Assembly: GCF_030297675.1 (NCBI RefSeq)
Contig: NZ_AP028142.1
Coordinates: 1,054,001 to 1,118,000 of the forward strand
Reading direction: 5' to 3'
Source of the DNA: Polynucleobacter sp. HIN11
GTDB lineage: Bacteria; Pseudomonadota; Gammaproteobacteria; Burkholderiales; Burkholderiaceae
DNA length: 64,000 nucleotides
The translations under genes were made by a program, and so were the position numbers. The notes under the pieces were generated by a model, which worked only from the letters and a program-made list of their open reading frames with translations, was not told the DNA's origin and searched no databases. Position 1 is the first letter of the stretch. The number at the start of each line of letters is the position of its first letter. Positions 1 through 7,906 of the stretch are shown piece after piece.

Positions 1-1
1 A

Positions 2-415
2 GCGCTCACTCATGATTTGGGAGTCTATGCCCGCCTCTTTAAATCCGATGGCCAAACCGAGACCATGTCATTTACTGAGGCCGATCAGTCAATCTCGATT
101 GGCATGGGTCTGAATGGCAATCGCTGGCAACGGCCAAAAGATACCGTTGGGATTTCAGTGATGCAAAATGGCTTATCCAATCAACGCAAGGGTTACTTAC
201 AAGCCGGTGGCATCTCCTACTTCATCGGAGATTATGCGAGTCCCACGCAAACGATTTCCTATAGCCCAGAACGCATTGGTGAGGTCTATTACAACGCTAA
301 CGTGATTAAAAACGTGTTGGCAGGGCTTAATTTTCAACACATCATTAATCCAGCGTACAACTCCGCTCGGGGACCAGTTAATATCCTGTCGTTTCGGATT
401 CATGCGGAGTTTTGA
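2..415 (+). CDS. Carbohydrate-selective porin, OprB-like (C-terminal part)
   Basis: The reading frame is open to the left edge of the window, so this is the 3' end of a longer gene. The visible 138 residues look like the last strands of an outer-membrane barrel: alternating aromatic and polar stretches, a motif reading YYNANVIKNVLAGLNFQHI followed by INPAYN and RGP, and a C-terminal phenylalanine (HAEF) as expected for recognition by the Bam machinery. The NPAYN..RGP ending is typical of OprB-family sugar porins, which let small carbohydrates diffuse through the outer membrane. The TTG at position 17 is only an internal codon. The gene lies just left of the decayed island end at about 446, so it probably marks the chromosomal flank of the island. 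Confidence 0.7.
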   Translation, partial: ALTHDLGVYARLFKSDGQTETMSFTEADQSISIGMGLNGNRWQRPKDTVGISVMQNGLSNQRKGYLQAGGISYFIGDYASPTQTISYSPERIGEVYYNANVIKNVLAGLNFQHIINPAYNSARGPVNILSFRIHAEF

Positions 416-445
416 AATGGATTTTGCTGCTCCATTTGTATATAG

Positions 446-614
446 AGCGGCTATCTACAGCTTAGAAGAGCTGGCTAATCTGCGAAATACAATGCTCAAG
501 AATGGCTACAGTATCCTGATTTGACCGTCCACTAAAACACTGGTGATCATGGCATCAGGTGGAGCCCCGAGTCAGATTCGCGGTATCCGCAGGTGTTTGT
601 CGAGAAAACCAACA
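446..614 (+). repeat. Decayed right-arm copy of the tRNA-Arg attachment repeat (element A end)
   Basis: This stretch aligns along its length with the right arms at 11900-12066 and 32550-32714. Shared blocks include CTTAGAAG at 461, AATCTGC, ACAATG, AGT, TGATT and AAACA, ending in TTTGTCGAGAAAACCAACA at 596-614. The distance from CTTAGAAG to the palindrome is 135 bases here and 137 in both other copies. The tRNA-derived core left of CTTAGAAG is barely recognisable. I read it as the oldest, degenerate outer end of the island. Confidence 0.6.
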
Positions 615-778
615 TTCTTTGAACTTTTGCTTACACAGGCATTTGCGCATCAAATACGGAGTAAGAATTAACCATAAAAATTATAAGGAATTGAAACTTC
701 GAAGAACTTTGTTAAAAAAATTAAGCTACATTCTTAATTGCATTAAATAGCAACATCTTTTCATGCACTTCCACTTTG

Positions 779-805
779 GACCACCCAACTAGGTGGTCTT
801 TTTTT
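779..805 (+). terminator. Rho-independent terminator
   Basis: GACCACC, a six-base loop and GGTGGTC are followed by seven T. No convincing gene lies just upstream: 615-778 is AT-rich and holds only a short ORF without support. The terminator insulates the antiporter gene from reading through the island end. Confidence 0.75.
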
Positions 806-894
806 ATCCAAGCCCTTAGATTTTGTATGGATACTTTTGCTCTGGCTGTGGTGGGATTGAAATTCGGTCATCATTCTTAAAAATAAATTAATCT

Positions 895-2163
895 ATGAGT
901 AATCCAACTACCATTCAGTTAATTGCCACTACGCTATTTGGTATTGCGGTATTACATACCTTTTTAGCTTTTTATTTTGAAAGGCTCGCCCATCGTTCTC
1001 GCCATCACTCAGGCTTATTTCATCTCTTGGGTGAGGTTGAGGCTGTATTTGGTTTTTGGGCGATGGTACTGGTTGTTTTCATGGCTTTTATTCATGGCAG
1101 TACTAAGCCGGCCATCACTTACCTAGAGTCTCGCAACTATACCGAGCCATTGTTTGTCTTTGCCATTATGGTGATTGCGGCCAGCAAACCGATTTTGTTC
1201 GTTGCCAAAACCATTGTTCTCGCAATTTCAAAACTTCTTGAAAAGTCGCTCAGGCTACCGGCAGCTACTGCCAACTATTTTGTGACCCTGAGCGCCGTTC
1301 CCATCTTGGGCTCCTTTATCACGGAGCCGGCTGCGATGACCTTGGCAGCCTTTCTCCTGCGCGATACCATCTTCTCAAAAACGAATTCAGCGAAATTAAT
1401 GTACCTCACGATTGGGGTCTTATTTGTCAACATTTCAATTGGTGGAGCTTTAACAAGTTTTGCTGCTCCTCCCATTTTGATGGTTACTTCTGCTTGGAAT
1501 TGGGATACGGCGTATGTATTTCAGACCTTCGGAATCAAAGCAACCATTGCGGTTTTAGTCAATGCCCTACTAATTACACTGATTGTTCACAAGGACCTAC
1601 CAAAGGCCGCCTCAGCCCATCAAGAGGATCGCATGCCCTTATGGGTGGCCTGCACTCACCTACTATTTCTTTTAGCGGTGGTTGTTTTTGCCCACCATCC
1701 GGTCGTCTTCATGGGCTTTTTGCTCTTTTTCTTGGGATATACCCACGCTTACAGTGCCTATCAATCCCGACTGATTCTCAAAGAGGCGCTCATGGTGGCA
1801 TTTTTCTTAGCTGGTCTTGTGGTGCTTGGCGGACTCCAACAATGGTGGCTACAACCGCTATTAAGTGGCATGAGTAATACGGCTGTGTTTTATGGAGCAA
1901 CCGCACTTACAGCGATTACTGATAATGCCGCTTTGACGTATTTAGGATCTTTGGTAGAGGGAACGACCGAAGAGTTTCGTTATGCTTTGGTAGCCGGCGC
2001 CCTTGCGGGTGGCGGCTTAACAGTGATCGCAAATGCCCCGAATCCAGCAGGTTTAGCGATCCTCAAAGATTACTTTCCACAAAAGGCGGTATCCGCTCTT
2101 AAATTACTGCTAGCCGCTCTTCCACCAACTGTTATCGCGATACTTGCTTTTCAAGTTCTTTAA
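895..2163 (+). CDS. Putative Na+/H+ antiporter (Na_H_antiport_3 type)
   Basis: This 422-residue polytopic inner-membrane protein has about eleven hydrophobic segments. Its features match the putative Na+/H+ antiporter family (Pfam Na_H_antiport_3): an N-terminal HTFLAFYFERLAHRSRHHSG stretch, a central GSFITEPAAMTLAA segment and the late motifs ALTAITDNAALTYLGSL and VIANAPNPAGLAIL. The conserved acidic residues inside membrane segments suit cation/proton exchange, but the transported ion cannot be told from sequence. It starts at ATG 895. Its stop overlaps by four bases the stop of the histidine kinase gene on the opposite strand, so the two genes are convergent with no terminator between them. 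Confidence 0.75.
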   Translation: MSNPTTIQLIATTLFGIAVLHTFLAFYFERLAHRSRHHSGLFHLLGEVEAVFGFWAMVLVVFMAFIHGSTKPAITYLESRNYTEPLFVFAIMVIAASKPILFVAKTIVLAISKLLEKSLRLPAATANYFVTLSAVPILGSFITEPAAMTLAAFLLRDTIFSKTNSAKLMYLTIGVLFVNISIGGALTSFAAPPILMVTSAWNWDTAYVFQTFGIKATIAVLVNALLITLIVHKDLPKAASAHQEDRMPLWVACTHLLFLLAVVVFAHHPVVFMGFLLFFLGYTHAYSAYQSRLILKEALMVAFFLAGLVVLGGLQQWWLQPLLSGMSNTAVFYGATALTAITDNAALTYLGSLVEGTTEEFRYALVAGALAGGGLTVIANAPNPAGLAILKDYFPQKAVSALKLLLAALPPTVIAILAFQVL

Positions 2164-3560
2164 GTGGTCTGCCCAGCAGAAAACCGAGAAATTAAAGCGT
2201 TGGTTTTAAATACATTTGGCAACACGATCGTTATAGACAGCCCTCCAATAGGAGATTGATTTAGGCTTACTTTGCCTCCATAGAGCTCTGCGAGCTCACT
2301 CACAATAGAAAGACCCAATCCGGAACCCGGGGTAATCTCATCGAGTTTTATTCCCCTTTTAAGTGCTGAATCATATTTAGCAGGATCCAAACCAACCCCA
2401 TCATCCTCAATGCAGATTTCAACAAAATTTACTCTATTTGAGATCTTAATATTGACGATTGATTTAGCCCATTTACAAGCGTTATCCAATACATTACCAA
2501 TCATTTCCTGTAAATCATGGGCTTCACCATTAAAGATTGGGGCTGGCTCATTGCAGGTAATCTTTATTTGTAAGCTCTTATCACTATGCAGTTTATCCAT
2601 CACCCGAACAACCGATTGAATTGTTTCTAAAACTGGTGTTCGAGTTGTTACTATCCGATTAAGCGCTATAGATTTTGCCTTTGCTAGACTCCAGTCAACC
2701 TGCTCTTTAGCCGATTGTGACTGCTGAAGAACCAATTCCTTAAAAGCCTCTTTAGATAGATTGTTGTCATTGACAGCGTTTTGAATCACAGCTAGCGGCG
2801 TTTTAATAGCATGCGCCAAATTACCAGCTTGCGCTCTTGCTCGAGCAATGATCTGTTGATTTTGCTCCAAAACAGTATTAAAGTCCTTCACCAAAATATT
2901 GAACTCGGTAGGATACTCACCCTCAATCATTGAGCTTTTGCCACTCTTTAATCGAATCATTGCTTTTTTTAATGCTTCAAGAGGCTGTAATCCAATCGTA
3001 ATTTGCATGATTAATATCATGAGGAGCGTAAGCGCAAGAATGAATAAGTAACGTCTAATTTCACTTGAAAATAATGTAATTTCAGCGTCAAGCGGTGAGC
3101 GATCGACAGCTACTGTTAGCGTAAATGGAGTTGACTGAGCATCCTCCAAGGAAACGGTTTTGGAGTAAGCCAGTAATGAATGCTGACCAATGCTACTAAT
3201 TTCGTAAAAAAGAGGTTGATCAGACTGATTTTTGGAGCCGCGGATGGCGAGTGTTTGGTCCCAAAGGGAACGCGAGCGTAACACGGTCCCATCTGATGCA
3301 TTGATCTGCCAATAGAGTCCAGATAGGGGCTTAGCCCATCTGGGCTCTCCCACTGGCGATACTAACTGGGGCTGCTGAGACCACAAATCAATCGAGACAA
3401 GACTCGCTAACTGATTAAATTGATTCTTTATATTGAGTTCAAACTGCTTTGTGGCATATTGGGTAAATAACTCCGTAATGACCCGATTAGCAACAAATAA
3501 TGCGGTAAGGATTGCTAAGATTGAGGTGGCTACGATCCGAAATCGCAGGGACTTAAGCAT
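2160..3560 (-). CDS. Sensor histidine kinase (PhoQ/QseC-like)
   Basis: This 466-residue membrane sensor kinase has two transmembrane segments bracketing a periplasmic domain of about 150 residues, then a HAMP-like linker, a dimerisation/phosphoacceptor helix (LAHAIKTPLAVI, histidine at about residue 260) and an ATPase domain with N box (NVLDNACKWAK), G1 (EDDGVGLD) and G2 (GSGLGLSIV). The LAHxxKTPL H-box is typical of PhoQ/PmrB/QseC-type kinases. I chose the ATG at 3560; it overlaps the end of the response-regulator gene by eight bases, indicating translational coupling. Likely stimuli are metal ions or redox state, judging from the PepSY protein and cytochromes next to it. Confidence 0.85.
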   Translation of the reverse strand: MLKSLRFRIVATSILAILTALFVANRVITELFTQYATKQFELNIKNQFNQLASLVSIDLWSQQPQLVSPVGEPRWAKPLSGLYWQINASDGTVLRSRSLWDQTLAIRGSKNQSDQPLFYEISSIGQHSLLAYSKTVSLEDAQSTPFTLTVAVDRSPLDAEITLFSSEIRRYLFILALTLLMILIMQITIGLQPLEALKKAMIRLKSGKSSMIEGEYPTEFNILVKDFNTVLEQNQQIIARARAQAGNLAHAIKTPLAVIQNAVNDNNLSKEAFKELVLQQSQSAKEQVDWSLAKAKSIALNRIVTTRTPVLETIQSVVRVMDKLHSDKSLQIKITCNEPAPIFNGEAHDLQEMIGNVLDNACKWAKSIVNIKISNRVNFVEICIEDDGVGLDPAKYDSALKRGIKLDEITPGSGLGLSIVSELAELYGGKVSLNQSPIGGLSITIVLPNVFKTNALISRFSAGQTT

Positions 3561-4215
3561 GATCGTTGAGTCGATACCCAAGGCCACGGACTGTCTCGAT
3601 CAAACCTTCGGGTAGTTTTTTTCGCAAACGGGCGATAAAGACCTCAATCGTATTGGAGTCCTTGTCTTCATCATAGGCGTAAAGATGTTCACTCAGGGTT
3701 GTTTTATCAATCACTTTATTGGGGTGATGCATTAGGTAACTTAGCAAGCGCAACTCATAACTCGTTAAATTGATGGTATTGCCGTCAAGACTCACTCGAT
3801 TACTAGCAAGATCTAAAGTCAATCCTTGGATACTAATTACTGAAGAAGAGTGACCGGTTGAGCGACGAATGACGCTTCGCACCCTTGCTAAAAGCTCCTC
3901 CATATGAAATGGCTTCGTGATGTAGTCATCCGCTCCAGAATCAATCCCAGCTACTTTCTCGCTCCAGTTATCCCGTGCAGTCAAAATAATGACTGGAAAT
4001 GTTTTCTGAGCAGCTCGCCATCCCTTTAAGACCGAAATCCCATCAAGCTTGGGAAGGCCTAAGTCCAAAATAGCGGCATCAATCGCTTCTTCTTTTCCAA
4101 AATGAAGTGCATCCTGCCCATTACTGGCTGTATCGACCACATAACCTTGCTCTTGGAGCGCTAGTTTTAATTGCTCACATAGAGTTGGTTCATCCTCAAC
4201 CACGAGTAAACGCAT
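3553..4215 (-). CDS. OmpR-family response regulator
   Basis: It is a 220-residue two-domain regulator. The receiver domain (residues 1-115) has the acidic pocket (VEDEP), the phospho-acceptor aspartate in AAILDLGLPKLDG, the switch threonine in ILTARD and the lysine in TKPFHMEEL. The C-terminal winged helix (about 125-220) ends in TVRGLGYRL. It pairs with the kinase immediately downstream, whose start it overlaps, and follows the PepSY gene by 11 bases. The order PepSY, regulator, kinase, with cytochrome genes divergent, suggests that it controls the divergent promoter at 4533-4635. Confidence 0.9.
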   Translation of the reverse strand: MRLLVVEDEPTLCEQLKLALQEQGYVVDTASNGQDALHFGKEEAIDAAILDLGLPKLDGISVLKGWRAAQKTFPVIILTARDNWSEKVAGIDSGADDYITKPFHMEELLARVRSVIRRSTGHSSSVISIQGLTLDLASNRVSLDGNTINLTSYELRLLSYLMHHPNKVIDKTTLSEHLYAYDEDKDSNTIEVFIARLRKKLPEGLIETVRGLGYRLNDHA

Positions 4216-4226
4216 CAATTGGCCTT

Positions 4227-4532
4227 TTAGTTTTTCTTGGTCTTTTGCTTTAAAACCTGACCGGTTTTAGCGTCTACTTCTAACTTCACAATCGAACCTG
4301 CCGAAGTCAATTGCTTGATTTCGTAAACCCAGCCACCCTTCTCCTGATCAAGCTCCACTTCGAGTACTTGACCGGGATGGTCTTTGGAAACCTTTTGTAA
4401 GATTTCTTGGAGGGGAAGGATCTGACCAGATTGAACGGCTTTTCTAGCTCGCTCATGATCTGAATCGGCAAAGCTAGTCATCGGCATCAAAATCAGCGCT
4501 GATACCAGAATAAATTGTTGGACTTTTAACAT
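4227..4532 (-). CDS. PepSY domain periplasmic protein
   Basis: This is a small exported protein of 101 residues: signal peptide (MLKVQQFILVSALILMPMTSFA) and then one PepSY-type domain with ILQKVSKDHPGQVLEVELDQ and GSIVKLEVDAKTGQVL. I prefer ATG 4532 over an upstream in-frame TTG at 4553 because the signal peptide starts there. PepSY proteins often sit beside two-component systems and cytochrome b/c redox genes, where they are thought to modulate sensing or bind metal; the precise job is unknown. It is the first gene of the minus-strand PepSY-regulator-kinase operon. Confidence 0.8.
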   Translation of the reverse strand: MLKVQQFILVSALILMPMTSFADSDHERARKAVQSGQILPLQEILQKVSKDHPGQVLEVELDQEKGGWVYEIKQLTSAGSIVKLEVDAKTGQVLKQKTKKN

Positions 4533-4635
4533 ATGGAAATTGTAGATCGACAAGATGAACCGAATCTGAACAAGATCTTCAGGCTAGGTCTAGGAACACT
4601 ATTGAATACTAGGGTCCGAACAATAAAGGACTCAA

Positions 4636-5034
4636 ATGAAACACTCCATCAGCCTCATCTTGATTATTGGCATTGGCATGGTAAATGCCGCCGTTGCCGG
4701 TGATACCAGCCCCAGTGCTCAGCTGAAATACTGGACAGATATAGCAGGTGCGGCGGCAAACCCGGTTACTGGAAAGCTTTTTTTTACCCAAACGCATGGC
4801 AAAGAATGGTCTTGTGCCTCATGCCATGGCAATCCACCTCTTAACACCGGCAAACATGCAAGTACGAATAAAGCCATTCCATCCTTAGCGCCTAGCAGTA
4901 ATCCAGAAGCATTTACGGAAACCACAAAGATTGAAAAGTGGTTTCGACGCAATTGCAATGATGTACTTAGTAGGGAATGCACTCCTTTAGAGAAAGCCAA
5001 TGTGCTGGCTTATTTGATTTCGTTAACCAAATAA
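4636..5034 (+). CDS. DUF1924 periplasmic c-type cytochrome
   Basis: This 132-residue protein has a signal peptide (cleavage near AVAG) and one haem c motif, CASCH, in WSCASCHGNPPLNTGKH. The C-terminal pattern FRRNCNDVLSRECTPLEKANVLAYLISL is the signature of DUF1924 monohaem proteins. A good ribosome site (AAAGGACTC) precedes ATG 4636. It heads a three-gene plus-strand operon with a dihaem cytochrome and a cytochrome b561, which together could pass electrons from the quinone pool through the membrane to a periplasmic acceptor. It is divergent from the PepSY/two-component operon. Confidence 0.85.
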   Translation: MKHSISLILIIGIGMVNAAVAGDTSPSAQLKYWTDIAGAAANPVTGKLFFTQTHGKEWSCASCHGNPPLNTGKHASTNKAIPSLAPSSNPEAFTETTKIEKWFRRNCNDVLSRECTPLEKANVLAYLISLTK

Positions 5035-5083
5035 AGGGGTGAGTTATATGGCTCCAAAAAATAAACACTATCAGGGGATGAAC

Positions 5084-5566
5084 ATGAAAGAGTTTTTTGG
5101 ACTAATTTTATTGACCTTGGTTCTACTGGCTGCGATTGCTTTGACTAGCAAGCATGCCAATGCCGGAAGCAAGGATATTCAGCCAGCAAAACCGCTTCCT
5201 GCATATCAAACTAAATGTGGCTCGTGCCACTTAGCCTACCCTCCCGCATTCTTACCAAAATCCTCATGGGAGCAAATGATGTCCACTCTTTCCAAACACT
5301 ATGGGACGGATGCCTCAATCGAGGCTAAATCCAACCATCAAATCAATCAGTGGCTATCCCAGTATGGAGGCAGCTATAAGCGAGTCAAAGAATCGCCACC
5401 TGAAAATCGTATCACTAAATCGGCATGGTTTGAACGTAAACACCGCAAAGTGAAATCCAATGACTTTACGAAGCCATCCGTGAAAAGCCCTGCCAATTGT
5501 GCAGCCTGCCATCAGCGGGCTGAGCAAGGTCAATTTGACGATGATGATGTTCGGATCCCAGACTAA
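5084..5566 (+). CDS. Dihaem cytochrome c (DHC family)
   Basis: It has 160 residues from ATG 5084, which I prefer because GGGG lies at correct spacing and the signal sequence (MKEFFGLILLTLVLLAAIAL) begins there; in-frame starts exist at 5039, 5048 and 5078. Two haem-binding motifs are visible, CGSCH near residue 45 and CAACH near residue 145, and the body (FLPKSSWEQMMSTLSKHYG, then a C-terminal DDDDVRIP) matches dihaem cytochrome c proteins of the DHC family. It lies four bases after the DUF1924 gene and is probably its electron-transfer partner. Confidence 0.8.
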   Translation: MKEFFGLILLTLVLLAAIALTSKHANAGSKDIQPAKPLPAYQTKCGSCHLAYPPAFLPKSSWEQMMSTLSKHYGTDASIEAKSNHQINQWLSQYGGSYKRVKESPPENRITKSAWFERKHRKVKSNDFTKPSVKSPANCAACHQRAEQGQFDDDDVRIPD

Positions 5567-5575
5567 GGCCATTCG

Positions 5576-6085
5576 ATGAAAATACTCAAGCAAATTCTTC
5601 ACCTAGCAGGGGCCATCACTTTTATTGGGGCATACCTTACCGCCGATAGTGAATCTTGGCGTTTGATTCATGTGTATCTGGGTTATGGTTTTGGGGTTAT
5701 TTTTACACTTCGTCTCATTATTGGCTTGGTTCCAAAAACATCGATGGCACTTCAAACAATTTGGATGCGTGCGAATCTATTTAAAACGATTGTGCAAGAT
5801 CTCAAGGATCTAAAACTTGAGCGTCTTTTCAAATGGCAAATTTGGTATGGCTCCGGTATGGGAATTTTGGTATTTCTAATGTACTTTTTATCCATCCCGC
5901 TCGTTTTATTTGGAATCGTGACTTATGAGGAATTTGGTGGGAAATGGTTCATTAAATTTGCTGAAAATACCCACGAATTTATTGGTGAGTTTTATCTTTC
6001 GATTGTTTTGATTCACTTGGTACTTGTTTTTGGAAAATATCTTTTGTTAAAAACAAAAAATCAATTCCTAACGCATGCTAATTAA
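5576..6085 (+). CDS. Cytochrome b561-type membrane protein
   Basis: This 169-residue inner-membrane protein has four predicted membrane helices and haem-ligand histidines in helices 1, 2 and 4 (ILHLAGA, LIHVYLGYGFG, ENTHEFIGEFY, IVLIHLVLVFGKY). The arrangement fits bacterial cytochrome b561 proteins, which oxidise quinol and hand electrons to periplasmic c-type cytochromes. It follows the dihaem cytochrome gene by nine bases and is the last gene of that operon. Confidence 0.8.
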   Translation: MKILKQILHLAGAITFIGAYLTADSESWRLIHVYLGYGFGVIFTLRLIIGLVPKTSMALQTIWMRANLFKTIVQDLKDLKLERLFKWQIWYGSGMGILVFLMYFLSIPLVLFGIVTYEEFGGKWFIKFAENTHEFIGEFYLSIVLIHLVLVFGKYLLLKTKNQFLTHAN

Positions 6086-6156
6086 ATAGGCTGCCTTTTT
6101 AGGGTTAATCTATCAGGAAACTGGTGTGGGTTAGGTCAACAAAATTTAAGGCAAGG

Positions 6157-6191
6157 GCCTGAAGTTTGTCGTTTAAAACGACACTTCAGGC
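6157..6191. terminator. Strong hairpin between convergent genes
   Basis: GCCTGAAG is followed by a two-base bulge and TGTCGTTT, then the complement AAACGACA and CTTCAGGC with almost no loop. No T-run follows. Its place between the ends of the cytochrome b561 gene (plus) and the methyltransferase gene (minus) suits a bidirectional transcription stop or RNA-protecting stem. Confidence 0.55.
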
Positions 6192-6218
6192 ATTCTCATT
6201 CGGTTTTATTGTCAGATA

Positions 6219-7064
6219 TTAATTTTTTGGCTTTTCAAACACCCCCAATATGGACGTCCCCCACGGAAACGATAAGTGGTGACCCAATGGCGTTTCTGCA
6301 TAAAACACAGCTTTAAGGGCATTATTAATAATGGGATGAGGCGTCTTGTACTCTTCTTTATAGAGTTTTGCCATTTGCTCCACATTAAGCTCTTTGGGGC
6401 GGGTTTTACGGGATAGCCAGTAGAGCGGACTGAGGAAGAACATGAAGTAGCGGGCATCTTTGAGGATTAGTTCACTATTCTTTGCCAGCTCCTGATACTT
6501 TCGTTTGTCATAGCGACGCACGTGCTTTACGAACTCATCGTTGTACGACCAAAAAAAGTCAAGCGCTGGGGTCGCCACAAATAGCTTACCGCCCGGCTTT
6601 AGGGCCTTTGCCGCTTGTTTTATCACAGTGACATCATCCGGACAATGCTCAATTACATCCAATAAGTAAGCCGTATCCCACTGCTCCTGCATTTGTAAAT
6701 CCATGAGATCAACGTGATATAGGTCAATATCCTCATCTAGTACCCCTTTGGCATTGAGGAGTGCTACCCGGGAGGAATCCGCCAGCGCCAAATCAGTTAA
6801 TCGATTAGGGATTGTTTGAGTAAGGTATTGCACCCAGCCGCCACATCCCCCACCCAAATCAATGGCTGAGAATTTTTCGGATACTTGGTGTCGTTTTAAT
6901 GACTCTAATAAAAAACGATGGCGCCCTAGATACCAAAAATGCTTGGATTGCATTTCAAATAAATGAGCAAACTGATCTTCAACAAATTCATCATTACGGT
7001 GCGTGACTGGTTTTTGTGGCACATAAATACCATCGCTATCTTGGTAATACATAAACATCCCCAT
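6219..7064 (-). CDS. Class I SAM-dependent methyltransferase, copy 1
   Basis: This 281-residue soluble protein has a SAM-binding Rossmann core: motif I DLGGGCGGWVQYL at about residue 75, an acidic loop (VDLMDLQ) and motif IV-like LLDVIEHCPDD. The N-terminal HFWYLGRHRFLLESL is typical of methyltransferases seen with polysaccharide and lipid genes; the substrate is unknown. It has a near-identical second copy at 30840-31682 with about a dozen substitutions. The start is uncertain: ATG 7064, 7058 and 7052 are all in frame, and a TAG inside the upstream hairpin excludes earlier starts. It probably shares a transcript with the small membrane protein gene at 7213-7611. Confidence 0.75.
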   Translation of the reverse strand: MGMFMYYQDSDGIYVPQKPVTHRNDEFVEDQFAHLFEMQSKHFWYLGRHRFLLESLKRHQVSEKFSAIDLGGGCGGWVQYLTQTIPNRLTDLALADSSRVALLNAKGVLDEDIDLYHVDLMDLQMQEQWDTAYLLDVIEHCPDDVTVIKQAAKALKPGGKLFVATPALDFFWSYNDEFVKHVRRYDKRKYQELAKNSELILKDARYFMFFLSPLYWLSRKTRPKELNVEQMAKLYKEEYKTPHPIINNALKAVFYAETPLGHHLSFPWGTSILGVFEKPKN

Positions 7065-7073
7065 ACCGATTTC

Positions 7074-7146
7074 GTAGCCAATTGGCTACAGAACTTGGTT
7101 TCGTGAGAAACCGCCCAGAATGGAGGCGAACAACCCGCTAAGGGTT
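7074..7146 (-). promoter_or_regulatory. Cluster of hairpins upstream of the methyltransferase, copy 1
   Basis: Four stems follow each other between the small-protein gene and the methyltransferase start: 7074-7089 (GTAGCC/GGCTAC), 7097-7112 (GGTTTC, loop GTGA, GAAACC), 7112-7128 (CGCC/GGCG) and 7132-7146 (AACCC/GGGTT). In the second copy the first stem is GCACC/GGTGC: two base pairs have changed on both sides and still pair. That supports a maintained structure, either in RNA of the minus-strand operon or as a protein-binding DNA element. Confidence 0.55.
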
Positions 7147-7212
7147 TAATGCAATGAAATGTACTTTTTAGGGATTGCCACCATCCATTGGCTTACCTAA
7201 CGCGGCAAGCAC

Positions 7213-7611
7213 TTAAATGAAGTGGCGATGGGGTGGCGCTAAAGCCGGGGGTGGAAACTTGGGGTTAAGAAATGAAAACGGGACCAATAAGGTCTTGGCA
7301 AACGAAACGCGCCGAATAAAGGGTCGATCTTTTAAGACTAAAAGGACGACTGCAACAAAAGCAACCACAAAAGTGGTGTCGAGAAAATGCTTACGCGCAT
7401 CTGGAACAGTCACTGCATATGAATCCGGGGTTGGCTCAGGACTGCCATCATCTAAGAGTCGCGCACTATCAAAAGAACTCAAACCCGACATATGAAATCC
7501 TGAATCGTTATCTCCAGCGATATGCGCATGTAAGAACGGAGACATGCACTTGAGGAAGATTCCCAAGAACAAAAAAACTACCAGAGATGAACGGGTGAAT
7601 TTAAAACGCAT
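7213..7611 (-). CDS. Small membrane-anchored protein of unknown function, copy 1
   Basis: This 132-residue protein has an N-terminal hydrophobic segment (VVFLFLGIFLKCMSPFL), a short periplasmic part with HAH, FHM and an acidic DDGSPEPTPDS stretch, and a second hydrophobic segment at about residues 80-95 (FVVAFVAVVLLVL), ending PPPALAPPHRHFI. I do not recognise a named family. The general layout (short, histidine-bearing, proline-rich end) resembles small proteins of metal-resistance loci such as CzcI, but that is inference. The copy at 31831-32229 differs at only four positions (T6N, S9T, V11I, S46A). It precedes the methyltransferase on the same strand. Confidence 0.6.
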   Translation of the reverse strand: MRFKFTRSSLVVFLFLGIFLKCMSPFLHAHIAGDNDSGFHMSGLSSFDSARLLDDGSPEPTPDSYAVTVPDARKHFLDTTFVVAFVAVVLLVLKDRPFIRRVSFAKTLLVPFSFLNPKFPPPALAPPHRHFI

Positions 7612-7734
7612 GATTGGATTCTAAGGGCAACTTGAATATTTTGATAACCATCATCAATGCTGGGCCTTTATCGCATGCAATCCAAGGATCAGTTTTATGG
7701 GGGACTAATTCGTTTGTTACAATTGTGACGTCAC

Positions 7735-7906
7735 TAGGGAGTAGCCGCCCTTCTTTACAGAAGATGGCTTACATCAACATACTTGGGCTTTTAGCTTATG
7801 GTGTAAGCGGTTTAGATACTTGGCAAGACTTTTGACTACAAACACTTACTTAGGCTGTGGGTGTCTTGTAGTCATGTGTTTATGTCACAGCCTAGAGGAC
7901 GTTCAC
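7735..7906 (+). ncRNA. yybP-ykoY manganese riboswitch
   Basis: The conserved pieces of the yybP-ykoY aptamer occur in order: GGGAGTAGCC (7737-7746), ACATCAACA (7771-7779) and TTGGCAAGAC (7820-7829). Downstream come two mutually exclusive pairings. GACTACAA (7833-7840) can pair with TTGTAGTC; alternatively AGGCTGTG can pair with CACAGCCT, which lies against the ribosome site AGAGGA. This suits translational control. The gene behind it encodes a TMEM165/MneA-type manganese exporter, the classic target of this riboswitch, so Mn2+ binding should turn expression on. Confidence 0.8.

Larger units (their letters stand above)
6227..7611 (-). repeat. Large direct repeat, copy 1 (methyltransferase plus small membrane protein)
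   Basis: This segment recurs in the same orientation at 30848-32229. The match covers both genes and the structured spacer between them and fades just outside. The two copies lie about 24.6 kb apart, one in island element A and one in element B, so recombination between them could delete or invert cargo. Confidence 0.85.

Noticed and set aside
559..750. 63-residue plus-strand ORF
   Set aside because: It runs through the decayed attachment arm and AT-rich spacer, has no ribosome site and no coding-like composition.
7614..7835. 73-residue plus-strand ORF upstream of the Mn exporter
   Set aside because: It overlaps the riboswitch aptamer; the RNA structure explains the sequence better.
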